From assembly GCA_011524535.1 (NCBI GenBank), contig WTKD01000014.1, forward strand, positions 92,519-156,518: a stretch of 64,000 nt of DNA, given 5' to 3'. The notes beneath the pieces were generated by a model. The model was not told the DNA's origin, searched no databases, and saw only the letters and a program-made list of their open reading frames with translations. Both the position numbers and the translations under genes were made by a program. Source of the stretch: Spirochaetaceae bacterium. Its GTDB lineage: Bacteria > Spirochaetota > Spirochaetia > WTKD01. Of the stretch, positions 19,734-29,239 are shown piece after piece (the stretch's first letter is position 1; each line of letters starts with the position of its first letter).

Positions 19734-22604
19734 TTACAATGTCACTACTGTTCTTTTCATTGTCTTGTATTCTGAACGCTCTATAATCTCTTTTCCTGAA
19801 ATAACAACTCGATTCGCTGTATTAAATGCCTGGTGCAATTTCTTTGCAACCTGTTTCACATCTGCCGGTTTTACAGCGAGAATTCCATTGTGTATCGTCT
19901 GTCGGAATTCATCATCAATTCCACTAAGAGCATAATGAAAGGCTTCATTCACTGCTTGATACGGTGGTACACTACGAAACTCACTTCCCAAAACAGAGAA
20001 CAAGGTTCCATCAATTTCTTCTTCTCCCAATTGTTTGTTCATGTAGTACTCGAGCGCTTCTCCAAAGATAGCAAATGTATCATCAATATTCGGATCACGG
20101 TACGTGACGAAAGTATATATACCCTCTGACCCTTTTGGAACGGCAAAAGCCCCATAAGCGCCATTCTTCATACGTATATGCTTCCAAAAATATTCCGCGC
20201 TCAATAACCTCGATAGCATCAGAGAAGCCGGGTACAGCGGATCAGTGCGCTTCATTCCCCTCAGCGATAATGCATTGAAGGAAACCTGGCTGGGTATTTC
20301 GATAATTTCGGTCATTCCGGAGCGTATACTCAGTCTAACCCTTGTCGATATAGGATCCGTGCCTTCAGGGAGAATCATTGTTATTCGTTGTATGAATTTG
20401 TTTATAGAATCTCTATCTGCAGAGCCCTGCACCGAACTCACTTTCATTCTAGATGAAACAAATAACGTCTCAATCAACGAGCGGAGTGCTTGTGTAACCG
20501 ATCCAATGTCTTCAGCGCATCGCCTGATGTGTTCCAATTGTGTAATGCCGTACCACAACTCTTCGACCTCAGCCACAGGCGATGTCTGTCTGTCCGCCCG
20601 GTACATAGCATGTATATGCCCAGCCCTAACAAGCGAATTCGACATATCTATGATCATTTCTTCAACGGTTTCTCTAATGCGAGAGTGTTGAGAAACATCA
20701 ATACTTGTTAGCAATTCTTGACACATCCGTACAACCATGTCGAGGTTGTCTGTATGAAATCCTGTTTTTATGAAAAAGTGATGGTGCAAGTGACCGGTTA
20801 TCCTGTGAAGCATACACCCAGCACTGGTATGTATTCCTGTAGTATATGTATCAATATTGCGTTGTAATTGCTCACTGCTAAATGATTTTGTACCACATTC
20901 GTCAAACAACCCCATAAGTAAGGGAATATAGATGAGCAGTTCATCCGGGATACCGCTTGATTCAAAAGAAATGACGACATAGTGCATCTGATTGGTAAAT
21001 AAATCCTGTCTAATGTTCCAGACAGGAGCATCACCTTGTTCAACATCATATTTTCTTATTTCTTTAGGAACATCAGATCGCAATAATTTTGGCATTTTGT
21101 CAATATTGCGTTTTGCTTCTGGTGTACTCTGAAGAGCAAATACTGCACTCGCATCTTCTCGCAGGTCGTGTTCACTCTTTAACACCAAGGATGTGAGTCT
21201 CGTCTCTTCTTCCTCAAGATCTTTTTTTATTTTTTCCTGATCAGGTCGGCACAGAACAACGCTTGTATGATTATTTTCGAGCAAAAATTCATCTACCCAA
21301 TCTTGAAAAATTCCGGGATTTCTAGAATATTCGCTCCGCAGCCATTCAATTCTTTTGTTTGTTTCAAGAAATGGCACAATGTCGGAATTGTATGCCCATG
21401 CCCGGGAAACCCTCCGCATAAGTCTAAGACCTTCTCGATGCCCCTTTCTCACTTCACGATCATTCAGTTCAGTGTGCGCAATAATCGATTCAACATGATC
21501 GGGATCGAATCCCTTGTCCCGTATCTCAACCAAGATACTTTGAATTTTGTCTAATACCGCTTCTTTGTTTTCCTCTTCTACCTCATCTAAGCCAACAGAG
21601 AATATCGGTTCATACAAATCAAAATCAATCCCAGAGACGGCAGTAATCGCTTTACCATACCGCGACTCAAGGAGCTCACGATACAATGGTGAAGAAGTAT
21701 TTCCTATGAGCAATTCTCCAACCATACGCGCAGTGTCCAGAGAATGAACGTCATTATTAAGCTTGAGAAGCCAATTCTTTACAATAGTATTTTTTTGATC
21801 TGAATGCTGTGCTGGGTATGATATTTCATGCACAGCATCGCTTCCTCGATGGAATGTACGGTGTCTAAGGGAGGCAGCCTGTCCGCGAACGAATGATGAT
21901 AGTATTCTTTGTTCAAAGAATTTCAGATATTTTTCTGTTTCTATATTTCCATATAAAAACAAGCAGGTATTTGTTGGATGGTAATACCTACGGTGAAAAT
22001 CTACAAATGCATTGTAGCTCAAAGATGGGATAACATTTGGGTCTCCTCCAGGATCGTATGCGTAGGGTCCCTTTTCAAATAATGATCGAACACAGGCCCT
22101 CGCAACAATTGAATCTTTGTCGGAGTATACCCCTTTCATTTCGTTGTAGACGACGCCTTGAAAACGAGGCGAAGCATCTTCTGAAAATTCAACTCGAACA
22201 CCTTCCTGGCGAAACATTTCTTTTCGGAGGAGCGGGAAAAACACAGCATCGCCATACACCCGCATAAGGTTAAAAAGATCTTTTTCAACAGAAGAACTAG
22301 CAGGATAATACGTCCTATCGAGGCTTGTCATTGCATTCATAAACGTGTTCAAACTCGTTTTGAGCAAAGAAGCAAAAGGGTCCTTCAACGGATATCTACG
22401 AGACCCGCATAAAACTGTGTGTTCCATAATATGAGGTAAACCCGTTGAATCGTATGGAGGCGTCCTAAACATGTAGGCAAACAAATTCTCTGGGTCTTCA
22501 TTTTTGATATGGACAACCTCGCAGCCCGTTGACCTATGTTCGTAGATCAAGCATTGAGCGCCAAGTGAATCTATCCATCGAGAATCTTTTTCAATAAAGG
22601 ACAT
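19734..22604 (-). CDS. M16C-family zinc metalloprotease (presequence-protease type)
   Basis: The 956-residue protein has the inverted zinc motif HIMEH (about residue 58) in GLPHIMEHTVLCGSRRYPLK, with the third ligand Glu in NEMKGVYSD. Size and the four-domain M16 arrangement match PreP-like M16C proteases, known in spirochaetes as a large zinc protease. They degrade oligopeptides inside a closed chamber. The aldo/keto reductase gene lies 15 bp upstream on the same strand, so the two may be cotranscribed. The C-terminal half keeps the inactive M16 repeat, for example MKNGAYGAFAVPKGSEG. Confidence 0.9.
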   Translation of the reverse strand: MSFIEKDSRWIDSLGAQCLIYEHRSTGCEVVHIKNEDPENLFAYMFRTPPYDSTGLPHIMEHTVLCGSRRYPLKDPFASLLKTSLNTFMNAMTSLDRTYYPASSSVEKDLFNLMRVYGDAVFFPLLRKEMFRQEGVRVEFSEDASPRFQGVVYNEMKGVYSDKDSIVARACVRSLFEKGPYAYDPGGDPNVIPSLSYNAFVDFHRRYYHPTNTCLFLYGNIETEKYLKFFEQRILSSFVRGQAASLRHRTFHRGSDAVHEISYPAQHSDQKNTIVKNWLLKLNNDVHSLDTARMVGELLIGNTSSPLYRELLESRYGKAITAVSGIDFDLYEPIFSVGLDEVEEENKEAVLDKIQSILVEIRDKGFDPDHVESIIAHTELNDREVRKGHREGLRLMRRVSRAWAYNSDIVPFLETNKRIEWLRSEYSRNPGIFQDWVDEFLLENNHTSVVLCRPDQEKIKKDLEEEETRLTSLVLKSEHDLREDASAVFALQSTPEAKRNIDKMPKLLRSDVPKEIRKYDVEQGDAPVWNIRQDLFTNQMHYVVISFESSGIPDELLIYIPLLMGLFDECGTKSFSSEQLQRNIDTYTTGIHTSAGCMLHRITGHLHHHFFIKTGFHTDNLDMVVRMCQELLTSIDVSQHSRIRETVEEMIIDMSNSLVRAGHIHAMYRADRQTSPVAEVEELWYGITQLEHIRRCAEDIGSVTQALRSLIETLFVSSRMKVSSVQGSADRDSINKFIQRITMILPEGTDPISTRVRLSIRSGMTEIIEIPSQVSFNALSLRGMKRTDPLYPASLMLSRLLSAEYFWKHIRMKNGAYGAFAVPKGSEGIYTFVTYRDPNIDDTFAIFGEALEYYMNKQLGEEEIDGTLFSVLGSEFRSVPPYQAVNEAFHYALSGIDDEFRQTIHNGILAVKPADVKQVAKKLHQAFNTANRVVISGKEIIERSEYKTMKRTVVTL

Positions 22605-22619
22605 GCTATATATACCTAG

Positions 22620-23432
22620 TCACACAAACGTGTCGGGATCGGGACCATATCGTTTTCCACAATCAAGAGAATTAATGGTTTCAATTTCATCGTTTGTAAG
22701 GACAAAATCAAAAATATCTATGTTTTCCTGTATATGTTCGGGGCTTCGAGACCTTGGAATTACGACAAAATTCCGTTCTATATGCCATCGCAATACAATT
22801 TGAATTTTTGTCTTTCCATATTTTTCGGCAAGACTGTCTACTGCATCAGATTGAAACATATGCCCCTGCATGATAGGTGCCCAGGATTCAATGACAATGT
22901 TGTTTTGCTGACAATAAGACACCAATTCATTCTGAATCAATAATGGATGAAGTTCGAATTGGTTCATACTAGGCATCGGTAATCCTTCTTTCTTCAGAGA
23001 TTTAAAATGATGCTGGTGAAAATTGCATACCCCAACCGCCTTGGCTAGACCAAGTTCCGTCATGCTTATGAGGGTTTCCCATGTTTTTACAAATGTTTTG
23101 GAAACCGGCCAATGCATGAGGTAGATATCCACAAAGTCCAAACCCAATTTTTCTAAACTTTTTTCAAGCTCGGCTCGAACAAAAGCAGGATCATTAACAT
23201 CATTCCATAACTTGGTAGTAACGGTAAGTTCAGATCTGGGAACATCCGAAGAACGAATAACCGATCCTATTTCTCGTTCATTTTCATAGAAAGCAGCCGT
23301 GTCGATGCTTCGATACCCAGCCTCTAGCGCCGTCTCCACCCCTCGAATAGCATCGTATCCCTTTAGCATGTATGTCCCAAAACCCAGTTGTGGGATAGAT
23401 ACGTCTTCGTTTAATTTAAACGGTTTGATCAT
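22620..23432 (-). CDS. Aldo/keto reductase (2,5-diketogluconate reductase-like)
   Basis: The 270-residue NADPH-dependent enzyme has the full catalytic tetrad: Asp and Tyr in YRSIDTAAFYENEREIG, Lys in VTTKLWND, and His in DIYLMHWPVSK. The cofactor-binding end has VIPRSRSPEHIQENIDIFDF. Substrates of such enzymes are small aldehydes, ketones or diketo sugars and cannot be told from sequence. It is first in a unit with the M16C protease and has a leaderless-type promoter. Confidence 0.92.
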   Translation of the reverse strand: MIKPFKLNEDVSIPQLGFGTYMLKGYDAIRGVETALEAGYRSIDTAAFYENEREIGSVIRSSDVPRSELTVTTKLWNDVNDPAFVRAELEKSLEKLGLDFVDIYLMHWPVSKTFVKTWETLISMTELGLAKAVGVCNFHQHHFKSLKKEGLPMPSMNQFELHPLLIQNELVSYCQQNNIVIESWAPIMQGHMFQSDAVDSLAEKYGKTKIQIVLRWHIERNFVVIPRSRSPEHIQENIDIFDFVLTNDEIETINSLDCGKRYGPDPDTFV

Positions 23433-23437
23433 ATGTC

Positions 23438-23466
23438 AGTGTAGTTATTCACTTCTTTAATGTAAA
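23438..23466 (-). promoter_or_regulatory. Aldo/keto reductase promoter, leaderless type
   Basis: On the minus strand TTTACA (23461-23466), a 17-bp spacer and TACACT (23438-23443) are followed by five bases and the ATG at 23432. The -35 matches consensus at five of six positions. Confidence 0.6.
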
Positions 23467-24164
23467 GATTTGGCAACTATATCAAAATAATACAACAATG
23501 TAAGGGAAACGGACCTAGATATTTTAAGAGCTTGTAGAAAATCATCTTGATCGAGTACATCCTCTCTACGGCGTAGTCGCTCGGAACTTTGTGGGATGAG
23601 ATCAGAAATAACTTTTATAATATTGCAAGATATTCTGCGTTCATTTGCCCAGTGGGCAACAATGCCCGATTCCATATCAACGGCAAGCACTGTTTCCTTG
23701 CAGGATTCAAAGCGTTCTTCTTGGTATTTCGCAAACGAAAAAACCCCATGACGCACCATCAAAAAGTCAATAAATGCCGGGTGATAATCTTGTTGCTCCA
23801 GCATATTTCCGATACCCAAGGCCCTCGTTGCATCACAAGTAGCACATACCGATTGCCTGTTTTCTCTAAAGAAACAGGTCGTTCCTACCGCAACATTGTG
23901 TATATCTATCGTGCCAGATAAGGCCCCAGCAATTCCCACCAAGATTATGTCGGTGATGAAAAACTTCTGTGCGATCATGTCGAGATGCTGTCTAGCCTGC
24001 CTTGCCCCCACACCAAGCACCATTCCAAGAAAAACATTCCTGGTTCGTAACGAATGAATAAGATAGGTTTGTGGATTAGTCAGAACGATTTCTACCTTGA
24101 AATACTGCAACGTATCCATCGCGTAACACAGTTCGCTAGGCATTGCCGCGCACAATAACGTCAT
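23457..24164 (-). CDS. Nucleoside phosphorylase/nucleosidase superfamily protein
   Basis: The 235-residue protein has a PNP/UDP-phosphorylase fold: LVGIAGALSGTIDIHNVAVGT near residue 75, the substrate-binding AVDMESGIVAHWA around residue 163, and KVISDLIPQSS. The MESG-type segment fits MTA/SAH nucleosidase-like proteins that cleave nucleoside glycosidic bonds. The N-terminus starts directly with TLLCAAMPSEL. Exact substrate is uncertain; hopanoid-associated phosphorylases share the same motifs. It lies upstream of, and is read in the same direction as, the aldo/keto reductase. Confidence 0.72.
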   Translation of the reverse strand: MTLLCAAMPSELCYAMDTLQYFKVEIVLTNPQTYLIHSLRTRNVFLGMVLGVGARQARQHLDMIAQKFFITDIILVGIAGALSGTIDIHNVAVGTTCFFRENRQSVCATCDATRALGIGNMLEQQDYHPAFIDFLMVRHGVFSFAKYQEERFESCKETVLAVDMESGIVAHWANERRISCNIIKVISDLIPQSSERLRRREDVLDQDDFLQALKISRSVSLTLLYYFDIVAKSLH

Positions 24165-24279
24165 AGATTACTCACACCGACTATCATACCACAGTATCGT
24201 GTGTATATGACCATTTTACGCATAACAAAAAAGCAAAACTATATCAAAAAATATAGTACCCTTTTTCTCAAATCTCGCA

Positions 24280-24285
24280 TATACT
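24280..24285 (+). promoter_or_regulatory. -10 element TATACT 5 nt before efp
   Basis: TATACT is followed by five bases and then ATG at 24291. No Shine-Dalgarno sequence is present. A -35 at 17 bp is poor, so the call rests on the -10 and its spacing. Confidence 0.45.
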
Positions 24286-24290
24286 GCCGT

Positions 24291-24851
24291 ATGAAAGCTG
24301 GTGACATTTCAAAGGGAACGTTTATTTTAGTACAAGGGGAACCATTCAAGGTTATCGAAAGAGAATTTTATAAACCTGGAAAGGGTTCAGCCTATGTGAA
24401 ACTGAAAATAAAGGGCTTGGTCAATGGGCAAATACTGCGCGAGACATTTAATTCAAGCGCCATTGTTGAAGAAGCTACAATCGAAGAAAAACCTGCACAA
24501 TATCTGTATTTAGACAACGAAGAATTTATATTCATGGATACAGAATCTTTTGACCAATTCTCCATTACAAAAAATGTACTGGAACAAGAAGCCGATTTCT
24601 TGCTCGAAGGCGAAGTCTATCCCGTTATGCACTGGGAGACGACCCCCATATCGTTACAATTACCAGCAAAAGTTGTGCTTACCGTTGTTGAGGCCCCAGA
24701 AGCAATCAAGGGAGATACAGTCTCAAAAACGGTAAAACCAATCACCTTGGAAACCGGACTTGTCATTCGAGCCCCTTTGTTTATCAAAAAGGGTGAGAAG
24801 ATTGTCATAAACACCGAAACCAAACAATATGTAGAACGCATGGGTTCTTGA
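24291..24851 (+). CDS. efp: Translation elongation factor P
   Basis: The ATG at 24291 gives 186 residues, the normal EF-P length; an in-frame upstream ATG at 24201 would add 30 unconserved residues. Three beta-barrel domains are visible. The tip loop KPGKGSAYVKLK carries the Lys (about residue 33) that is modified in many bacteria, here with no modification genes (epmA/epmB, rhamnosyl) in the window. The C-terminal barrel ends ITLETGLVIRAPLFIKKGEK. EF-P rescues ribosomes stalled at polyproline. Confidence 0.95.
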   Translation: MKAGDISKGTFILVQGEPFKVIEREFYKPGKGSAYVKLKIKGLVNGQILRETFNSSAIVEEATIEEKPAQYLYLDNEEFIFMDTESFDQFSITKNVLEQEADFLLEGEVYPVMHWETTPISLQLPAKVVLTVVEAPEAIKGDTVSKTVKPITLETGLVIRAPLFIKKGEKIVINTETKQYVERMGS

Positions 24852-24873
24852 TTCTAGCTTTGCTTCTCGACAA

Positions 24874-26055
24874 CTACTGAGCAAAAGTATCAGCATTCTT
24901 TTGTGGCTGAGGGTCTGGTCCCTCCCCTGTAGATAGATGTACATCCATGTGTGGATAGGGGATGGAAATGTTTGCCTGCTTGAAGGCCCGCCATACGGCA
25001 AAATTTATGTGTGAACGAGCAGCATATAGCTGGAAAACACTACGAATTCTACAACTTGTCGAGAATGTTATACCCGAATCATCGAATGCATACAAATACA
25101 CACGGGGAGGATATTTTGAATCGCTTATATCGTAGGGATTTTCCTTGAGTATGCCTTCCAAAATACGGCTAACCTCTTCAAGATCACTATCATAATGGAC
25201 CTGAAAACGTAAAAATAGAGATACACTTTCGTCCATTTCATGTGTTGTGTTGTGCACGATATTATTAACAAGCAATTTGTTTGGAATAATTAGAGTTTCA
25301 TTTGCAACGGTGGAAACGATTGTGTTCAACAAATTTATGCGCTTCACATCTCCCATATAATCATTGATTCGTATACGATCGTTCAATTTTATGCTTCGTG
25401 TAGCGATGATAACAACACCAGCGAATATATTTTCAACGGTTCCTTGCAAACCGAAACCAATACCAACTCCCAACGCTCCTATGAGAAGGGTTATAGAAGA
25501 AATATTAATGCCAACAATGGAAAGACCAAAGACAATGAATAGGGCCATAAACACATAGCGGATCGAATTTGCGAGCGTGAGTCGTACATCTTCCCCTTGC
25601 ACAATATGGGGCAAAACCTTTGATGATAATCCTCTATGTACAATTTTTGACATCCAATTTGCTACGTAGATGATTGGAACAACCAGCAACAATGAAAAAA
25701 CCGTTAATTGAAACTGCTCCGTGGAAATGAGGGGTTGAGACAAAACCTGGAACACGAGTTGGCTCAAGCCAGCAGACTCGTCTCTCTGCAACCAGATTAT
25801 GGCCCATAGGGTTGCTCCAAAAAACAAAAAGCGCAATCCCATATGTATGCGCTTTAGCAATTTTGTCCTTGTAGAGCTTTGCCAAAACGGCATTTTTGCA
25901 ATCCGGGTGAAAAACCGTCTTACGAGTCGAACAAGAACGATATACCCGAGTATGGGAAGAAGTATCTGTAAGAAAAAGTCTATGGGAGTAAGGAGAAGTT
26001 GGATTGAACCAATCGATAGTGGAGTGGTCAAAAACAACTGGATTGATTCGAGCAC
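24874..26055 (-). CDS. MscS-family mechanosensitive ion channel
   Basis: The 393-residue membrane protein has about five transmembrane segments in the first 200 residues. The pore-lining helix has the Gly/Ala pattern in LIGALGVGIGFGLQGTVENIF, followed by GVVIIATRSIKLNDRIRIND and a C-terminal cytosolic vestibule. Such channels open on osmotic down-shock. It starts at GTG just after the SDR stop codon, with AGAGG about 10 nt before it, so it is cotranscribed with that gene. Confidence 0.92.
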   Translation of the reverse strand: MLESIQLFLTTPLSIGSIQLLLTPIDFFLQILLPILGYIVLVRLVRRFFTRIAKMPFWQSSTRTKLLKRIHMGLRFLFFGATLWAIIWLQRDESAGLSQLVFQVLSQPLISTEQFQLTVFSLLLVVPIIYVANWMSKIVHRGLSSKVLPHIVQGEDVRLTLANSIRYVFMALFIVFGLSIVGINISSITLLIGALGVGIGFGLQGTVENIFAGVVIIATRSIKLNDRIRINDYMGDVKRINLLNTIVSTVANETLIIPNKLLVNNIVHNTTHEMDESVSLFLRFQVHYDSDLEEVSRILEGILKENPYDISDSKYPPRVYLYAFDDSGITFSTSCRIRSVFQLYAARSHINFAVWRAFKQANISIPYPHMDVHLSTGEGPDPQPQKNADTFAQ

Positions 26056-26056
26056 G

Positions 26057-26800
26057 TTATAGAACCTCTTGTAACGGCCTCATTCCCAGCAAGAAAAGTC
26101 TTGCTTTTTTCGTCTGGCGTAGGGTGAATAGAATAGATTCAGCCACGTCGTCAGAGTCCATCATGTTCTGCATGATCGGATTTTCGTGATCACGTCCCGT
26201 TCCAATAGCAAACTCGGTGTGAACACCCCCCGGTGCAATATACGTAACTTTTATATTTAATTTGCGAACTTCATGATCTAGAGCCTGAGCAAATCCATAC
26301 TGTGCAAATTTTGAGGCGCAATACACGGCCTCATGCGGTAAACCACGTAACCCAGCAACCGATCCAACAAATATCACCCAGCCATCTTTCCGTTTTTTCA
26401 TATCAGGAAGGAATGCACGAGTACACAAAAAACTACTCCGCATATTTGAATTCATCATCCAGTCATAGTCCTTTGCATCGGTTTCATTCACCGATCCATA
26501 TTTACCTACGCCGACATTATTGATGAGGATATCTACAAAGGAAAATTCTCTTTTTGCCACTTCATACACCGCTTCGACACCTTCTTCGGTCGAAACATCT
26601 GCAACAACGGGAATTACGGTGCTTCCATATTCTTTTTGTGCATCTTTAGCATGATCGCTGAGAAGCTCCTTGCTCCGTGCGACCGCAATGGTATGTATTC
26701 CGTGCTTGGCAAACAAACGCATTGTTGATAGTCCAATCCCCTTGCTTGCTCCGGTTACAACCGCAACTTTATTTCTCAATTCTTCGCTTGATATCACCAT
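26057..26800 (-). CDS. Short-chain dehydrogenase/reductase
   Basis: The 247-residue classical SDR has the cofactor loop VTGASKGIGLSTM, NNVGVG, catalytic Ser in IFVGSVAGLRG and the YCASK catalytic pair. Residues ARSKE after beta-2 suggest NADP preference. It may be a 3-oxoacyl-ACP reductase or another keto-reductase; no other fatty-acid genes are near. It follows mevalonate kinase by 30 bp but has its own leaderless-type promoter, and it is cotranscribed with mscS. Confidence 0.88.
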   Translation of the reverse strand: MVISSEELRNKVAVVTGASKGIGLSTMRLFAKHGIHTIAVARSKELLSDHAKDAQKEYGSTVIPVVADVSTEEGVEAVYEVAKREFSFVDILINNVGVGKYGSVNETDAKDYDWMMNSNMRSSFLCTRAFLPDMKKRKDGWVIFVGSVAGLRGLPHEAVYCASKFAQYGFAQALDHEVRKLNIKVTYIAPGGVHTEFAIGTGRDHENPIMQNMMDSDDVAESILFTLRQTKKARLFLLGMRPLQEVL

Positions 26801-26806
26801 ACCTAT

Positions 26807-26836
26807 ATAATACCGTCAAAAAGAACCTAGCTACAA
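26807..26836 (-). promoter_or_regulatory. SDR promoter, leaderless type
   Basis: On the minus strand TTGTAG (26831-26836), an 18-bp spacer and TATTAT (26807-26812) are followed by six bases and ATG at 26800. The -35 overlaps the stop codon of the mevalonate kinase gene. Confidence 0.5.
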
Positions 26837-27901
26837 CCAAACCTCGTGTTTGCCCACAAAACCCTTCTTTCCATCGGTGAAATACTGAATTATTTTTGTG
26901 CAGTAAGAAACTATGCTATGTTGATGAGCGCTACCGTCGGCAAGAAAAAAGCAAGCCCCTCCTGCCCCGCTTATTTTCCCTACAGTCTCACAAGCCGAAG
27001 AAACATCTTGTATAAATGAACTTTCTTGGGCATTGGCTATGCCAGAGCTCACTTGAATATTGTATATATTCGTCACGTTTTGCCTAGTCAATATCTTAGA
27101 TGAGGGGTCCGACAGATTTTGTGTTATAATCCGCCCCATTTCGTGCACTGCCGCTTCTTGGGTTGCAAGGACATGGCTGATGCGATCCTTTGTTTCGCCG
27201 CTGCGATATAGTGAACAATACACGATAGACTCCGTATACGTGCCTACATGGAAATTCGCTTGTAATGCAAGGTCTTTCTTAAAGTATTCAGTATTCTTTC
27301 CAGAATCTGAACTATCTGGATGTATTTTTAACACACTTCCAACGGGAGAAGCGCTGATGATCGTATCTATTCCCGATGCCCGCCCGTGAAAATAATCTTC
27401 AAAGCGGCATGCACATGTTCGTATAATCGAGTTGAGAGATTTCTCATCGCTGAACAATTCTGGAGTCATCTCGGACAATTGATGCATGATATACCGAGCA
27501 ATAGCAACCGAAAGAGCCGCCGAAGAACCAAAACCTGCTTTCTGCGGTATAGAAGAACTACAGACCAGGGTAGTTAGTTGTGCTATGGCGCTGCTGATAG
27601 CCTCAGAAGCCTTTTTAAAATTCTTTTTCTTATCAAGCGGACCGCCGGCGAATATATCATCGCTGTAAGCCATAAGAATCTTTTCTGTGATCGAATAGAG
27701 GTAATTGAGGTATCCATTTGGCAAAAACTCTCCCAGTAAAGGGTGACCGCCACATATTTTTTCCGGTCCATGACTTTCATGGGGCGTATTTGTTCTAGAT
27801 AATTCAATTTCTTGAGGCAAGCGGGCAACAAGCGCAGGATATCCTAGCAAAGAAGAATATTCACCGTAGAGAATAAGCTTTGCCCCTCCACTAAACCGCA
27901 T
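26831..27901 (-). CDS. mvaK1: Mevalonate kinase (GHMP kinase)
   Basis: The ATG at 27901 gives 356 residues starting MRFSGGAKLILYGEYSSLLG, the typical GHMP N-terminus; a longer frame to 28027 runs into the upstream gene and is not needed. The ATP loop is PQKAGFGSSAALSVAIARY. GRASGIDTII carries the catalytic Asp region and KISGAGGACFFL is the third GHMP motif. It phosphorylates mevalonate. The assignment as MK rather than phosphomevalonate kinase rests on these motifs and on the last position in a Borrelia-like gene order. Confidence 0.85.
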   Translation of the reverse strand: MRFSGGAKLILYGEYSSLLGYPALVARLPQEIELSRTNTPHESHGPEKICGGHPLLGEFLPNGYLNYLYSITEKILMAYSDDIFAGGPLDKKKNFKKASEAISSAIAQLTTLVCSSSIPQKAGFGSSAALSVAIARYIMHQLSEMTPELFSDEKSLNSIIRTCACRFEDYFHGRASGIDTIISASPVGSVLKIHPDSSDSGKNTEYFKKDLALQANFHVGTYTESIVYCSLYRSGETKDRISHVLATQEAAVHEMGRIITQNLSDPSSKILTRQNVTNIYNIQVSSGIANAQESSFIQDVSSACETVGKISGAGGACFFLADGSAHQHSIVSYCTKIIQYFTDGKKGFVGKHEVWL

Positions 27902-27935
27902 ACGTAGAGTATATACTTTTGCGCTTATACTTACA

Positions 27936-29195
27936 TTAGAATATGGTTCTGGAAAGATTGCGATTATAAGAGAACAAACCAACGGTTTCATTGCCCGCAC
28001 CGAGTGATTTCCAATGAAGTTCGTCATCGGGATTGGCAGTTTTTTCCTTTTCTATACTATTGGTTACATCATTTACAAGATTCCCTGGTATATCCGCGGT
28101 CACTCCGATACATGTTCCTATTTCTAATCCATACGTTATCAAAGTTGTAATAAGATTATTTACGGTCTGATAATCTCCATCTTTTTCGTGCATCTCTCGT
28201 ATAAGATGTATATTCGTCTTGTTTGATCGATCTATCTGCGCTTTGATTAATTCTGAATGAGACATCGAATATTCAATAAATGCCCCTAGAGCATTCTTTG
28301 TTTCTACCGACTTTGTATAAAACAGATTTTTCAGGGAAAAAAAGTCTCCTATCGACATCCATGAAAACCATGTGTTGCTGGACACTTCCTTCTCGCATGT
28401 ATTTGCAAGATTGTAAAAATCATTAACGATATTTTCCGATTCCAGGGGATCAAAAAGATGCTTTTGAAAAGACGTTGTTGATTTGTCCATTTGCATCATC
28501 AAAGTTGTTGTTCCGCAATATGATGTAAGAACATCATACCCACTGCCACCACCCTGAAATAGTTTATGAGCAGCGATGACAATCTCTACAAACCCAGATG
28601 CATTATCAAATGGATCCAATTGTGCCATTGACCATAAACACAGACACATAGCGAGGCAGGCTCCTGCGCTGGAACTAAGGCCCTTTTTCTGTGTCGTCAT
28701 GGCTAATCCTTCTCCAGTCTCATCTCTACATCGATTCAATTCCCTGGAAGACAGAAATAATTCTCTCGTGTCTACCAAACAGGTTGCCTCGGTTAGAGTC
28801 GAAGGATTTCCTAAATATGTTTGCTTGATTGCAGGCCAGCACACTGAAAAACAACAATGCCACATATACTCTATTCGTTCTGGCGAAATATGCCCTGGAT
28901 AACAAATACTTCGGATATGGATAGGATATTTACTGTGTGGGTATTGCGCAGTTTTTTTATCGGATGATTCAGCAATACCCTGTAAAGAAGAAGGATCAAG
29001 GCGAATATCTAGAATACTAGGGGGCTTCTGATACGAAAAATTTCTGACAATCTGTTCAGGAGGAACATGCCCTCCGAGAAATATTCGAGTCCAGGTAGAT
29101 TCCTTAGCTACAAGTCCCAATCCAATCCCACCGTATTGTGTAATTGCGTACTCACCAAACAATAGCACACTCGATGGAATACGGAATTCAAGCAT
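27936..29195 (-). CDS. mvaK2: Phosphomevalonate kinase (GHMP kinase)
   Basis: From the ATG at 29195 the protein has 419 residues and starts MLEFRIPSSVLLFGEYAI. A longer frame to 29276 overlaps mvaD by 37 bp. The ATP loop is KKGLSSSAGACLAMCLCLW, QGGGSGYDVLTS is the second motif and KSLGAGNETVGL the third. It adds the second phosphate to mevalonate-5-phosphate. MK and PMK assignments could be swapped, but the order matches Borrelia. Confidence 0.82.
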   Translation of the reverse strand: MLEFRIPSSVLLFGEYAITQYGGIGLGLVAKESTWTRIFLGGHVPPEQIVRNFSYQKPPSILDIRLDPSSLQGIAESSDKKTAQYPHSKYPIHIRSICYPGHISPERIEYMWHCCFSVCWPAIKQTYLGNPSTLTEATCLVDTRELFLSSRELNRCRDETGEGLAMTTQKKGLSSSAGACLAMCLCLWSMAQLDPFDNASGFVEIVIAAHKLFQGGGSGYDVLTSYCGTTTLMMQMDKSTTSFQKHLFDPLESENIVNDFYNLANTCEKEVSSNTWFSWMSIGDFFSLKNLFYTKSVETKNALGAFIEYSMSHSELIKAQIDRSNKTNIHLIREMHEKDGDYQTVNNLITTLITYGLEIGTCIGVTADIPGNLVNDVTNSIEKEKTANPDDELHWKSLGAGNETVGLFSYNRNLSRTIF

Positions 29196-29239
29196 CTCAG
29201 CTTCCCACTGGTCCGTTTCCCCATCTGCAATTTGAGTGT

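Noticed and set aside
27902-28027. Longer start for mevalonate kinase
   Set aside because: It overlaps the phosphomevalonate kinase gene, and the GHMP N-terminus begins at the 27901 ATG.
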